In this document: piece after piece, positions 38,301 to 47,300 of the stretch
Position numbering within the stretch: position 1 is the stretch's first letter
Layout: each line of letters begins with the position of its first letter
The notes under the pieces: model-generated
Database searches by the model: none
The model's input: the letters and a program-made list of their open reading frames with translations, nothing else
Told to the model about the DNA's origin: nothing
Assembly (NCBI GenBank): GCA_022711405.1
Contig: JAKLFC010000002.1
Span: forward strand, 1-64,000
DNA from: Bacteroidota bacterium
GTDB lineage: Bacteria; Bacteroidota; Bacteroidia; Bacteroidales; JAGONC01
Length of the DNA stretch: 64,000 nucleotides
Direction: 5' to 3'
Program-made: the position numbers and the translations under genes

Positions 38301-38914
38301 ATTTTGAAGCTCCCTGTATCAAACTGATGAACGGTACGGCCGAGATCACACAGGCCCCATCTCCGGAAATACCCGCTGCACCGCAGGGCCCGCAGACGGT
38401 AGACCTTTACTATTCGAATGAAAGTGAATACGTAACGGAGGGAAGTCAGTACTCCGATGAATATGCCTGGGAACTTATCCCTTCTGAAGCAGGCGTGATC
38501 CAGGTCACCGACGACACACATATCCGTGTGACATGGAGCATGGAATACCTCGGTCAGGCAGAGATCAGAACCCGCGGCGTCAATGTGTGCGGTGAAAGTG
38601 AGTGGTCGGAGCCGGTCATGGTCACGATCCTCAATACGGTGGGATTCCAGACGATTTCTGAGCAATTTGGGATCAAGGTTTCACCCAACCCGTCTGAAGG
38701 TATATTTACCATTCAATTCAAGTCGGAAAGAGAAGAAGTCATATCCATAAGGATCATTTCCGCACTGAATTCTGTAGCCTTTGAGGAAAACAGGATCGCG
38801 GTCAATGGATCGCTGACACGAACGATTGACCTGAGCCAGGCCACTGACGGGATCTATTTCCTGTATGTGGAAACGGGTCAATCCACCTACATCCGGAAGC
38901 TGGTCATCAACTAA
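35363..38914 (+). CDS. M14 zinc carboxypeptidase, T9SS cargo (1183 aa)
   Basis: The signal peptide ends LLTTA with Gln next. The M14 domain (about 85-365) has zinc ligands His157 and Glu160 (GGIHGDEITG), His259 (LSYHSGIELS) and catalytic Glu329 (TVELST); substrate-binding NPDGR and VDLNRDW are present, so it should be active. Accessory parts: a carboxypeptidase-regulatory domain (about 370-440), a discoidin-like domain with VYEGDDTPESFSC, a CARDB-like domain (DGILDPGETA), the shared MAM-like sandwich (NWETGDMTAFGW), another regulatory-like domain, a GGGEWCEGMEG module, an Ig module and a sorting domain. It would trim peptides released by the neighbouring C25 enzymes (inference). Its last ~530 nt are almost identical to the end of the next gene. 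Confidence 0.93.
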   Translation: MNKLLTFIAVFFSLLTTAQTSWRVHEMEVRAWPATTTQLDQLHRLHLNGDVYPNGTALLYLTPLELEKVRMLGIPYEILKADLNSWYEGFWDSRESYHTYQEIIDLADSLALHFPGICQKTLHGYSMEGRQLATLKISDNVTVDETEAEVWFDGGIHGDEITGAENLIRFARDLCLGYGNDDEITLLVNSREIWIYLMVNPDGRVHMVRYNANGVDLNRDWGYMWDGWGESTDAYSQQESKVMRDLYFSLQPTIGLSYHSGIELSLYPWGYRYSQANDDAHLSFIAHHYSDMSGYEDLVAEQAVALYPTSGGSIDTYYGSMGSVGLTVELSTQKQPPVSQLMYYYNINYPAMIAMVEQAGYGISGMVTDAQTGEPVQALVYISNYYPSYCDPAVGDFHKFVLPGTYSLEIVANGYESQTIENVVVYENYSAFVEVALSPAESNFAYKVVSVRIPGNNENDEGYTPGILGEPDGINYSMGYNGWIVLEMQQIILDGPGEDFIVYEGDDTPESFSCFASGSPYGPWTLIGEGTGTTSFDLAGGMVQDARYIKLYDGGDTPSAQDNSGFDADALEVLEHPSGTYLALLSVELEDISGNLDGILDPGETASLSVTLRNNGDITAEDIQLTLTTDQLYVSIDTASAILGDLAYGESSSCTFTLTANELTPVGFIFGLALAVEANQGSYENTFGFDFQIGSIGENWETGDMTAFGWVTGGNVPWSVVPYQAYEGTYCVRSGAIANNGVSSLSITMDILADGKISFYRKVSSEPGYDFLEFYVDNLLLGNWSGEAAWEEVSFDVNQGNHVFKWLYTKDQWTVSGSDCAWVDLIRFPPIQSANLGTLSGTVTDMWDGQPIEGASIGGVAVTGSDGLYSLQLSEGVYEICAMADCYDTLCLQTVVMKGQQTVLDFTMLPLPAAYGITGGGEWCEGMEGVAIGLDGSQPECRYELFCNDATTGVVVNGTGEALDFGQFTTLGSYWISATHFEAPCIKLMNGTAEITQAPSPEIPAAPQGPQTVDLYYSNESEYVTEGSQYSDEYAWELIPSEAGVIQVTDDTHIRVTWSMEYLGQAEIRTRGVNVCGESEWSEPVMVTILNTVGFQTISEQFGIKVSPNPSEGIFTIQFKSEREEVISIRIISALNSVAFEENRIAVNGSLTRTIDLSQATDGIYFLYVETGQSTYIRKLVIN

Positions 38915-38963
38915 GTTTACCGGTAAATCTTCAGGAAAGACGTCTGAAAAGGGAATCATTTTA

Positions 38964-39078
38964 TTTTTACCACAGAGGCGCGCAGAGGATTCACGGAGGC
39001 GCACAGAGGATATAAGGTAATGATAACCAATTCTCTGTGCGCCTTTATGTTACCTCCTGCGCCTCCGTGGTAAAAAAA
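38964..39078. repeat. REP/MITE-like inverted repeat, copy 1
   Basis: A 115-nt imperfect palindrome. TTTTTACCACAGAGGCGC on the left pairs with GCGCCTCCGTGGTAAAAA on the right, with inner GGCGCACAGAG / CTCTGTGCGCC. Copy 2 at 41611-41725 is nearly identical, and a related copy sits at 61854-61957. Each lies between cargo genes and before a TAnnTTTG box. The rest of the 326-nt spacer is leader sequence of the next gene. Confidence 0.85.
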
Positions 39079-39156
39079 CGAATTTAAAACAGTCCCCCTT
39101 ATTTTTTAGAACGATTATAAATTATTTTCTTCAGAAATATAGGATTTGAATATTCC

Positions 39157-39164
39157 TACCTTTG
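39157..39164 (+). promoter_or_regulatory. Bacteroidetes -7 box for the first Omp28-like gene
   Basis: TACCTTTG matches TAnnTTTG, 76 bases before the ATG at 39241. The same box and surrounding leader recur before the paralog (41805-41812). Confidence 0.55.
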
Positions 39165-39240
39165 TACCTCCTTTTGAATGCCTTAATTCTTTGATTAATA
39201 ATATAATAAGAATTACTCTCCATCACCAAAACAAATTACC

Positions 39241-41577
39241 ATGAAAAAGTTTACTTTTCTTTTATTAATGCTTTTGCTGCAGGCTTTTCTCTACGCACAA
39301 AACGTGGACAGAGAAAAGGTGGTCCTTGAGATTGGCACCGGGACCTGGTGCGTTTACTGCCCGGGGGCTGCCACCACGGCGGATGTCTTCGTTGAAGAGG
39401 GGAAAGATGTGGTGGTCATTGAGAATCACAACGGCGATGAATTCACCAACACATACTCCAATGCCCGCAACTCCTACTATAGCATTAGCAGCTTTCCGAC
39501 GGGACGGTTTGACGGCATTTTATCCCATGTGGGCGGGCAGGCCTGTCCGCCACCATTCAACAATGTGTACAACAGCTATCTGCCATTATATACGCAGCGC
39601 ATTGAGACGTCCTCTCCCTATACGATCGATATGGAAATAGAGAATACATCGGGGAATAATTATCAGGCCAACATCACCATTCAAAAAGTGGGCGATGTGA
39701 ATACATCCAACAGCGTCGTGCACTTTGTGGTCACCGAGTCGCATCTGTCTGCGACATGGTTCTGCATGACGGAATGCAACTTTGTGAACCGCAAGATGGT
39801 TCCCAATCAAAGCGGAACTCCGCTGTCGCTGACGAACGATACGCAACAGATCACGCTGAATTTCACCCTGGAAGCCAACTGGGTGGTTGACAATGTGGAG
39901 TTTGTTTGCTTCATTCAGTCGAACAGCAACAAGGAGATCCACCAGGCGATCAAGAGAACCATCCTGCTGGCCCAGTTTGAAGCTGACGAAACGCTGGTTT
40001 GCTCCCCCGGCACCATTCATTTCACCGATCTCTCCGCAGGCGATATCACCAGCCGTTCCTGGTCGTTTCCGGGAGGGACCCCCAGCTCTTCCAATCTGCA
40101 AAATCCGACGGTCGTCTACAACAATGCAGGTGTCTATGATGTGACGCTGACCGTTTACTCCGGATCGGAAAGCAATGTACTGACAAAGAATGACTATATC
40201 CAGGTCAGCAGCGGCGTTCCCTCCATTCCCGGACAGCCGCAGGGTGAGACCCAGTTGTGCAAAAATCCTCCCAATACGAATTACAATGCTTCGGGATCTG
40301 CCAATACGCTCACCTGGGATTGGGAGATCAATCCCTCCAATGCAGGTCTGATCACCAACGATGGAAATGCCACGGTCACTGTCAACTGGTTCAATTCGTA
40401 CCTGGGTGACGCGACGCTGACAGTAAAAGCCATCAACGGATGCGGGGAAAGTGATTTTTCCAGTCCTCTTACGATCACCCTATCACCACGTCCCGCCACT
40501 TTTAACCTTACGGGCGGTGGTTCATTCTGCGAAGGAGAAGCAGGTGTTGAGGTCGGACTGGACGGTTCGGAAACAGGGGTGACCTACCAGCTCTTCAAAG
40601 AAGATCAGCCGGAGGGGACCTCCATTCCTGGAACAGGCGGACCCATCAGTTTCGGATTGATCACTGAACCAGGAGAATATTCTTCGGTCGGTTTCAATGA
40701 AACCACCCAGTGCGACATAGAAATGACCAATACGGTCATGGTCACGATGATCCCCCTGCCCGCGACTTATGGGATAATGGGCGGAGGTGAATGGTGCGAA
40801 GGGATGGAAGGTATCGCCATCGGACTGGAAGGCTCACAGCCAGAGTGCCAGTATGAGCTCTTCTGCAATGATGTGACCACTGGGGTCATCATTACCGGTA
40901 CAGGCGAAGCCCTTGACTTCGGACAGTTTACTATCCTTGGAACATACCATATCGTTGCAACCAATATCGAAGCACCATGTACCAGCCTGATGACAGGTAC
41001 GGCCGACATCACGCAGGCCCCATCTCCGGAAATACCTGCTGCACCGCAGGGCCCTCAGACGGTAGACCTTTACTATTCGAATGAAAGTGAATACGTAACG
41101 GAGGGAAGTCAGTACTCCGATGAATATGCCTGGGAACTTATCCCTTCTGAAGCAGGCGTGATCCAGGTCATCGACGACACACATATCCGTGTGACATGGA
41201 GCATGGAATACCTCGGTCAGGCAGAGATCAGAACCCGCGGCGTCAATGTGTGCGGTGAAAGTGAGTGGTCGGAACCGGTCATGGTCACGATCCTCAATAC
41301 GGTTGGATTCCAGACGATTTCTGAGCAATTTGGGATCAAGGTTTCACCCAACCCGTCTGAAGGTATATTTACCATTCAATTCAAGTCGGAAAGAGAAGAA
41401 GTCATATCCATAAGGATCATTTCCGCACTGAATTCTGTAGCCTTTGAGGAAAACAGGATCGCGGTCAATGGATCGCTGACACAAACGATTGACCTGAGCC
41501 AGGCCACTGACGGGATCTATTTCCTGTATGTGGAAACGGGTCAATCCACCTACATCCGGAAGCTGGTCATCAACTAA
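39241..41577 (+). CDS. Omp28/thioredoxin-like secreted protein with PKD and Ig modules, T9SS cargo
   Basis: A 778-residue protein. The signal peptide ends FLYA with Gln20 next. Residues about 22-235 form an Omp28-related, thioredoxin-like domain with a CxxC motif, Cys37-Val-Tyr-Cys40 in GTWCVYCPG, plus further cysteines in WFCMTECNF. A PKD domain follows (about 240-325, with SWSFPGGTPSSSN). Then there are an Ig-like module, two GGGxxCEG modules, a last Ig module and the sorting domain. A secreted CxxC protein could act on disulfides or simply be structural; I cannot decide. It is paired with a paralog directly downstream, and its 3' end is almost identical to that of the M14 gene. Confidence 0.88.
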   Translation: MKKFTFLLLMLLLQAFLYAQNVDREKVVLEIGTGTWCVYCPGAATTADVFVEEGKDVVVIENHNGDEFTNTYSNARNSYYSISSFPTGRFDGILSHVGGQACPPPFNNVYNSYLPLYTQRIETSSPYTIDMEIENTSGNNYQANITIQKVGDVNTSNSVVHFVVTESHLSATWFCMTECNFVNRKMVPNQSGTPLSLTNDTQQITLNFTLEANWVVDNVEFVCFIQSNSNKEIHQAIKRTILLAQFEADETLVCSPGTIHFTDLSAGDITSRSWSFPGGTPSSSNLQNPTVVYNNAGVYDVTLTVYSGSESNVLTKNDYIQVSSGVPSIPGQPQGETQLCKNPPNTNYNASGSANTLTWDWEINPSNAGLITNDGNATVTVNWFNSYLGDATLTVKAINGCGESDFSSPLTITLSPRPATFNLTGGGSFCEGEAGVEVGLDGSETGVTYQLFKEDQPEGTSIPGTGGPISFGLITEPGEYSSVGFNETTQCDIEMTNTVMVTMIPLPATYGIMGGGEWCEGMEGIAIGLEGSQPECQYELFCNDVTTGVIITGTGEALDFGQFTILGTYHIVATNIEAPCTSLMTGTADITQAPSPEIPAAPQGPQTVDLYYSNESEYVTEGSQYSDEYAWELIPSEAGVIQVIDDTHIRVTWSMEYLGQAEIRTRGVNVCGESEWSEPVMVTILNTVGFQTISEQFGIKVSPNPSEGIFTIQFKSEREEVISIRIISALNSVAFEENRIAVNGSLTQTIDLSQATDGIYFLYVETGQSTYIRKLVIN

Positions 41578-41610
41578 AAATTACCGGAAATAACAGGAAG
41601 GATAAATTTA

Positions 41611-41725
41611 TTTTAACCACAGAGGCGCGCAGAGGATTCACGGAGGCGCACAGAGGATATAAGGTAATGATAACCAATTCTCTGTGCGCCTTTGTGTTAC
41701 CTCCTGCGCCTCCGTGGTAAAAAAA
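41611..41725. repeat. REP/MITE-like inverted repeat, copy 2
   Basis: Same palindrome as at 38964-39078, with only about three base differences over the 100-nt core, although the bases just outside it are more diverged. It fills most of the first half of the 311-nt spacer; the second half is the conserved leader of the next gene. Confidence 0.85.
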
Positions 41726-41804
41726 CGAATTTAAAACAGTCCCCCCTTATTTTTTAGAATGATTATAAATTATTTCTCTCAGAAATAAAGGCATTGAATT
41801 TTAA

Positions 41805-41812
41805 TACCTTTG
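41805..41812 (+). promoter_or_regulatory. Bacteroidetes -7 box for the second Omp28-like gene
   Basis: TACCTTTG, 76 bases before the ATG at 41889, within a leader largely conserved with that of the upstream paralog. Confidence 0.55.
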
Positions 41813-41888
41813 TACCTCCTTTTAAATGCCTTAATTCTTTGATTAATAACATAATAAGAATTGCCCTCCATAACCAAAACAAATTACC

Positions 41889-44240
41889 ATGAAAAAGTTT
41901 ACTTTTCTTTTCTTAATGCTTTTGCTACAGGTCTTTCTCTATGCACAAAACGTGGCAAGAGATAAGGTAATCCTTGAAATTGGAACCGGCACATGGTGCC
42001 AGTACTGCCCGGGAGCAGCCAATGCAGCTGACCAGCTGGTGGAAGAGGGCAAGGATGTGATGGTCATCGAACATCACAACGGCGACAATTATGACAACAC
42101 GTATTCCAATTACAGGAACGATACATATTACGATCTGAGCGGATACCCGACCGCCCATTTTGACGGGATTCTCGAAGAAGTGGGAGGAGATGCCTGTCCG
42201 CCACCTTTTGGGAATGTGTACAACAACTACCTGTATTTTTACAACCAGCGGATGCAGGTCGCGTCTCCCTTTGCACTGGATTGGTGCGTTACGCATGTGA
42301 ACGGGAACAACTATGAGGTGAACATAAGCATAGCAAAAGTGGGCGATGTGGCCACCGATAACACGGTGGTCCATTTTGTCGTCACTGAATCACACATTGC
42401 AGCCAACTGGTTCTGCATGACGGAATGCAATTTCGTAAACCGCCTTATGGTGCCCGACCAGTACGGGACCGCACTCAATCTGACGAACAATGTGCAGCAG
42501 ATCTCGCAGAATTTCACCCTGGATGCTGCCTGGGACACGGATCATCTCGAATTTGTATGCTTTATCCAGAATAATACGACGAAAGAAATTCACCAGGGCT
42601 CCGGCAGATCGTTTGATGAGATGTCGCCGCCGCTTGTCACTGATTTTACGGCAGATGAAACCCAGTTCTGCCAGACGGCCACGGTCCATTACATTGATCA
42701 GACCGCAGGATGTCCTACCAACTGGCAGTGGACGTTCACCGGTGGCACGCCGGCCTCCTCCACCCAGCAAAATCCTACCGTTACTTATGCTAGTCCCGGA
42801 ACCTACGATGTAACCCTGAAGGCATGGAAAACCGGTGAGTCGATGACCGTGACCAAAGAGAATTTTGTGTTCGTCGGCGCCGCAACCCCGCAGGTGCCCT
42901 CTGCACCGACTGGTGAATCCGCACTTTGCAAAAATCCCCCCAATTCGGTCTACACGACCCAGTCAGGCGACGCTCTGTCATTTGACTGGGAACTGAATCC
43001 CAGTAATGCCGGGCTTGTGCTGGACGATGGTTTTTCATCCGTTACCATCAACTGGTTCAATTCATTCCTGGGAGAAGTTGCCATAACAGTCAAAGCGATC
43101 AATCCATGCGGAGAAAGCGCTTTTTCCGAACCACTGACCGTTACGATATCGCCGCGGCCCGCAACTTTCCATCTCATGGGCGGAGGTGACTTCTGCGAAG
43201 GGGAACCGGGGGTTGAGATCGGATTGGATGGTTCTGAATTGGGCGTAACCTACCAGCTCTTCAAGGAAGATCAGCCGGAAGGGACCTCCATTCCGGGAAC
43301 CGGCGGGCCCATCAGCTTCGGATTGATATCGGATCCGGGTGAATACTCTTCTGTCGGCTTCAATGAAATCACCCAGTGCGATATAGATATGACCAATACG
43401 GTCATGGTCACGATGATACCGCTGCCAGAAGCCTATGCGGTAACAGGAGGAGGAGCATTGTGCGTGGGCATGGAAGGACTCACCATCGGGCTGGAAGACT
43501 CTCAGGTCATTTGCCTGTACGAACTCTTCTGCAATGACATCACCACCGGAGTGATTGTCCAGGGATCGGATGAAGCCATTGACTTCGGGCAATTTACAAC
43601 CCTGGGCACGTACCATGTGGTGGCCACCCACATTGAAGCACCCTGTACGAACCTGATGACCGGTACTGCGGAAATCACGGCAGCGCCTCTCCCCGAAACG
43701 CCCCAGGCCCCCCAGGGCCCCACGGCGGTCGACCTCTATTACTCGAACCAGAGTGAATATGAAACAGCCGGAAGTTCCTGGTCGGATTCCTATGGCTGGG
43801 AGCTCATCCCTCCCGAAGCAGGGACTGTGGAGATCTTTGAGGTCACGCACTGCCGGGTCACCTGGAACGCGGATTTCCTGGGTCAGGCAGCTGTCTGCGT
43901 TTATGGGATCAATGAGTGCGGTGAGAGTGACTTGAATTGTATGGATGTCACACTCTATACTACTGTTGGCTTCAACATGATCACCGAAGAGATGGGGATC
44001 CGGGTATCCCCCAATCCATCAGACGGTATATTCACGATACAGATGAAATCGGCGAAAGAAGAAGTCATCACTGTCAGGGTGATCTCCGCCCTGAATGCTG
44101 TCGCCTTCAGGGAAGAACAGATCTCCGTGAATGGTGAACTCAACAGGACCATCGACCTGAGCCATGCACCCGATGGGATCTATTTCCTTTACATCGAAAC
44201 GGAAGGTTCTACCTACATGCGGAAGCTGATCTTTCAATAG
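41889..44240 (+). CDS. Omp28/thioredoxin-like secreted protein, paralog, T9SS cargo
   Basis: A 783-residue paralog of the upstream gene with the same order: signal peptide ending FLYA before Gln20, Omp28/thioredoxin-like domain with Cys37-Gln-Tyr-Cys40, the WFCMTECNF segment, PKD domain (WTFTGGTPASST), Ig module, two GGGxxC modules, last Ig module and sorting domain (VSPNPSDGIF ... GIYFLYI). Divergence is spread over the whole gene, including the C-terminus, so the pair is older than the recent conversion between the two genes upstream. A terminator follows. The function of the CxxC domain is unknown. Confidence 0.88.
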   Translation: MKKFTFLFLMLLLQVFLYAQNVARDKVILEIGTGTWCQYCPGAANAADQLVEEGKDVMVIEHHNGDNYDNTYSNYRNDTYYDLSGYPTAHFDGILEEVGGDACPPPFGNVYNNYLYFYNQRMQVASPFALDWCVTHVNGNNYEVNISIAKVGDVATDNTVVHFVVTESHIAANWFCMTECNFVNRLMVPDQYGTALNLTNNVQQISQNFTLDAAWDTDHLEFVCFIQNNTTKEIHQGSGRSFDEMSPPLVTDFTADETQFCQTATVHYIDQTAGCPTNWQWTFTGGTPASSTQQNPTVTYASPGTYDVTLKAWKTGESMTVTKENFVFVGAATPQVPSAPTGESALCKNPPNSVYTTQSGDALSFDWELNPSNAGLVLDDGFSSVTINWFNSFLGEVAITVKAINPCGESAFSEPLTVTISPRPATFHLMGGGDFCEGEPGVEIGLDGSELGVTYQLFKEDQPEGTSIPGTGGPISFGLISDPGEYSSVGFNEITQCDIDMTNTVMVTMIPLPEAYAVTGGGALCVGMEGLTIGLEDSQVICLYELFCNDITTGVIVQGSDEAIDFGQFTTLGTYHVVATHIEAPCTNLMTGTAEITAAPLPETPQAPQGPTAVDLYYSNQSEYETAGSSWSDSYGWELIPPEAGTVEIFEVTHCRVTWNADFLGQAAVCVYGINECGESDLNCMDVTLYTTVGFNMITEEMGIRVSPNPSDGIFTIQMKSAKEEVITVRVISALNAVAFREEQISVNGELNRTIDLSHAPDGIYFLYIETEGSTYMRKLIFQ

Positions 44241-44260
44241 AAGCAAGTACATGAATAAAT

Positions 44261-44292
44261 AAGAGGCTGTCACTTTATGACAGCCTCTTTTG
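44261..44292 (+). terminator. Rho-independent terminator
   Basis: A perfect 12-bp stem (AAGAGGCTGTCA / TGACAGCCTCTT) with a 5-nt loop runs into a short T tract, 20 bases after the stop of the Omp28-like paralog. It ends that transcript before the next promoter box at 44308. Confidence 0.9.
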
Positions 44293-44307
44293 GTTTAGTA
44301 ATTTAGC

Positions 44308-44315
44308 TACCTTTG
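44308..44315 (+). promoter_or_regulatory. Bacteroidetes -7 box for the third C25 gene
   Basis: TACCTTTG, 21 bases before the ATG at 44337 and just after a terminator. A TTTTG at 44288-44292 is 15 bases upstream, shorter than the usual spacing. Confidence 0.6.
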
Positions 44316-44336
44316 CTGCTGATCATCTTAAACATC

Positions 44337-47300
44337 ATGAAAAAATACTTTATTCTCCTTGGTCTTTTTCTTGCCCTCGACCTGGCCGTACTGGCTTCCA
44401 GGATCGAACAAACCTACACGTTCAGCAATTATGCGTTCACACAGAAAGGAGATTATTCGGTAATCACCTTTGAAGATTGTTTTCTGACAGGAATACCCGG
44501 AGAACCGGTCCTACCATACTGTGCTGTCAAACTACTGCTCCCTCCGGGCCATGAAGCGATTTCCATCGAATTTTATGGTGAAAATGAGACCATGCTTCCC
44601 GGAACCTATCGAATTTACCCTGAGCAGAATGTACAACCGGTTTCCCGTGGGACATCAGGGACGTTCATTTTCAATGAACATATCTACACAAAGGATCAAA
44701 ACTATCCGGAAGCACAATACGGTAAGCTTTCAACTGAATATATGAATGGTCATTCCGTTGCTCTGTCGGCATTCACCCCTGTGATGTACAATCCGGTGAC
44801 AGGTTCAGTTTCCTATTATCAAAAGGTGACCATCGTACTGAAAACCAGGGAGAGCCAGGTTGCCCGCCAGGCTTTAAGCCTGTTGCCCGCCGGCAGATCA
44901 GGAACTGAATTCATCGGGCAATTCATTCAAAACAGCCAGGATCTTGCGTCTTATCCTTCCAGCCAGCAGCGGGATGAGTCCTATTCCTACCTGATCATCA
45001 CCCCGGAACAATTCTCCCAAAGCTTTGAAGAAATGCGGGCGTACTATCTTCAATGCGGACTTGAGTCGTCTGTCATCACTACAGAATATATCTCAGCCAA
45101 TTACACCGGGCAGGATCTTCAGGAAAAGATCCGCAACTGCATCATTGGAGAATATACGGGCCACGGGATCGAATACGTGCTTCTCGGCGGAGATGTGGAG
45201 CACATCCCGTACAGGGGATTCTATTGCACGGTGCAGTCCTCTTCCGTTTATGAAAGTGAAGACATTCCCTCCGACCTGTACTATTCAGGGCTGGACGGCA
45301 CATGGAATGATAACGGTAATGGCCGCTGGGGTGAGATTGGTGAAGATGATCTACTGCCCGATGTGGCTGTTACCCGTCTTCCCTTCAGCAGCCAGGACGA
45401 GCTGACCAGGATGCTCCATAAGGTGCTCATGTACCAGCAGGAACCTGTGACCGGTGAGCTCAGGGATCCATTGCTGGCCGGTGAGAATCTCTACAATGAT
45501 CCCGAGACCTGGGGAAGCGATTACCTTGAGCTGCTCATCGGCCACCGTGAAGATAACGGTTATACTACGGACGGGATCCCGGAAGACCACAACATTGAAA
45601 AACTCTATGCAGAGGTTTCCTCCTGGGGAGCCTCCACCCTCCTGGCAACCATCAACCAGGGAACCTCGTTCGTGCACCATGCGGGTCATGCCAACTCAAC
45701 GTATGTCATGTATCTCTATAACGGGGACATCACAAACTCGAACTTCTCCCAGGTGAATGGGGTTGACCATAATTACACGCTTGTTTACACCCATGGCTGC
45801 GATTGCGGAGGATTTGATGGAAACGACTGTATCCTGGAAGAAATGGTGAAGATCGACAATTTTGCGGCTGCTGTGGTTGGGAATTCCCGGTACGGATGGT
45901 TCAACGAAGGCCAGACGGAAGGTCCGTCGGCACACCTTCAGAGGGAGTTTGTGGACGCCATCTATCATGACAAGCTCAGCCGGATCGGTCGCGCGCATAT
46001 GGAATCCCGGATAGCCACCTCACCCTGGGTGAACGCTCCCGGGCAATGGGAAGAAGGTGCCCTGCGCTGGTGCTTCTACGACTGCAATGTGCTGGGAGAA
46101 ACAGCCATGCCCATCTGGACAGACGAGCCCATCACCCCGGATGTCTTCTATATCTCTGCTGTTTCGACAGGGCAGGTTGCGATGGATGTTACGGTCACCT
46201 ATGATGGAGAACCGCTTGAAAACATCCGCTGCGTGGTAATGAAAGAAGATGCGTTCAACGGGATTGGTATCACCGGATCCAACGGCCAGGCGACCATCAA
46301 TTTTGAGGAGGTATTCACAGAACCGGGGGAAGCCCAGCTTGTGATCAGCGGTTATAACTGCCTCACTGCCACCTATCCCATCACCATCATTCCCAGTGAA
46401 GGGGCCTATGCTGTCTACGCCGCCCACACCGTAGGGGATGAAGGAGGCAATGGCAACGGGATCCCTGAATCCGGAGAAGACATCTTTTTGAGCATCGATA
46501 TTAAGAATGTAGGAGCACAGGCGGCCACCAATGCATCCGCCGTACTTTCAACGGAAGATCCTTACGTCACCGTGACCGATGGCCAGGAAGATTACGGGAC
46601 CATCCAGAGCGGTGAAATCATATCCATCGAGAATGGTTTTGCTTTGGAAATCGCACCGGACATCCCGGATCAACATACCTTGACTTTCCTGCTTACCGTA
46701 ACCGCCGAAGATTCATGGACATCCGATTTTACGATCACTGTCAACGCTCCCAACCTTGTCATGAGAAAACTAAGCGTTGATGACGAAGAAGCGGGCAATG
46801 GGAATGGTATCCTGGATCCCGGTGAAACGGCCCACCTGCTGATCGAAGTCCGCAATCTGGGAATGGCTGCCTCTTCTGCAATTATAGGTCAGATCAATAC
46901 AACGGATCCCTACCTTGAGATCATTGACGGTCTTTTTGAAACAGACTCCCTGGGGCCCGATGAAATCATCCAGGCAACCTATCTGGTAGCGCTGGATCCT
47001 TCAACTCCGATGGGTACGGTCGTTGGCCTGAGATCCAGGATCACGTCCGGAGCCTATGATGTGATCCATGAATACCAGCTGGCAACGGGAATCATCACCG
47101 AGGATTTCGAAACAGGTGATTACTCAAGGCACAGCTGGCAATTCGGGGGCAATTCCCCCTGGCTGATAAGCCAGGAAAATCCCTTTGAAGGAATGTATTG
47201 TTCCAGATCAGGTGAAATTGACGACACCCAAACCACGCAGATGATGATCACGGCAGAGGTCCTTACGGATGATTCCATCAGTTTTCATTTCAGGGTTTCT

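Noticed and set aside
39145..39148. TTTG near the -7 box of the Omp28-like gene as a -33 element
   Set aside because: It is only 8 bases from the -7 box, against the usual spacing of about 20. Same for the copy near 41794.
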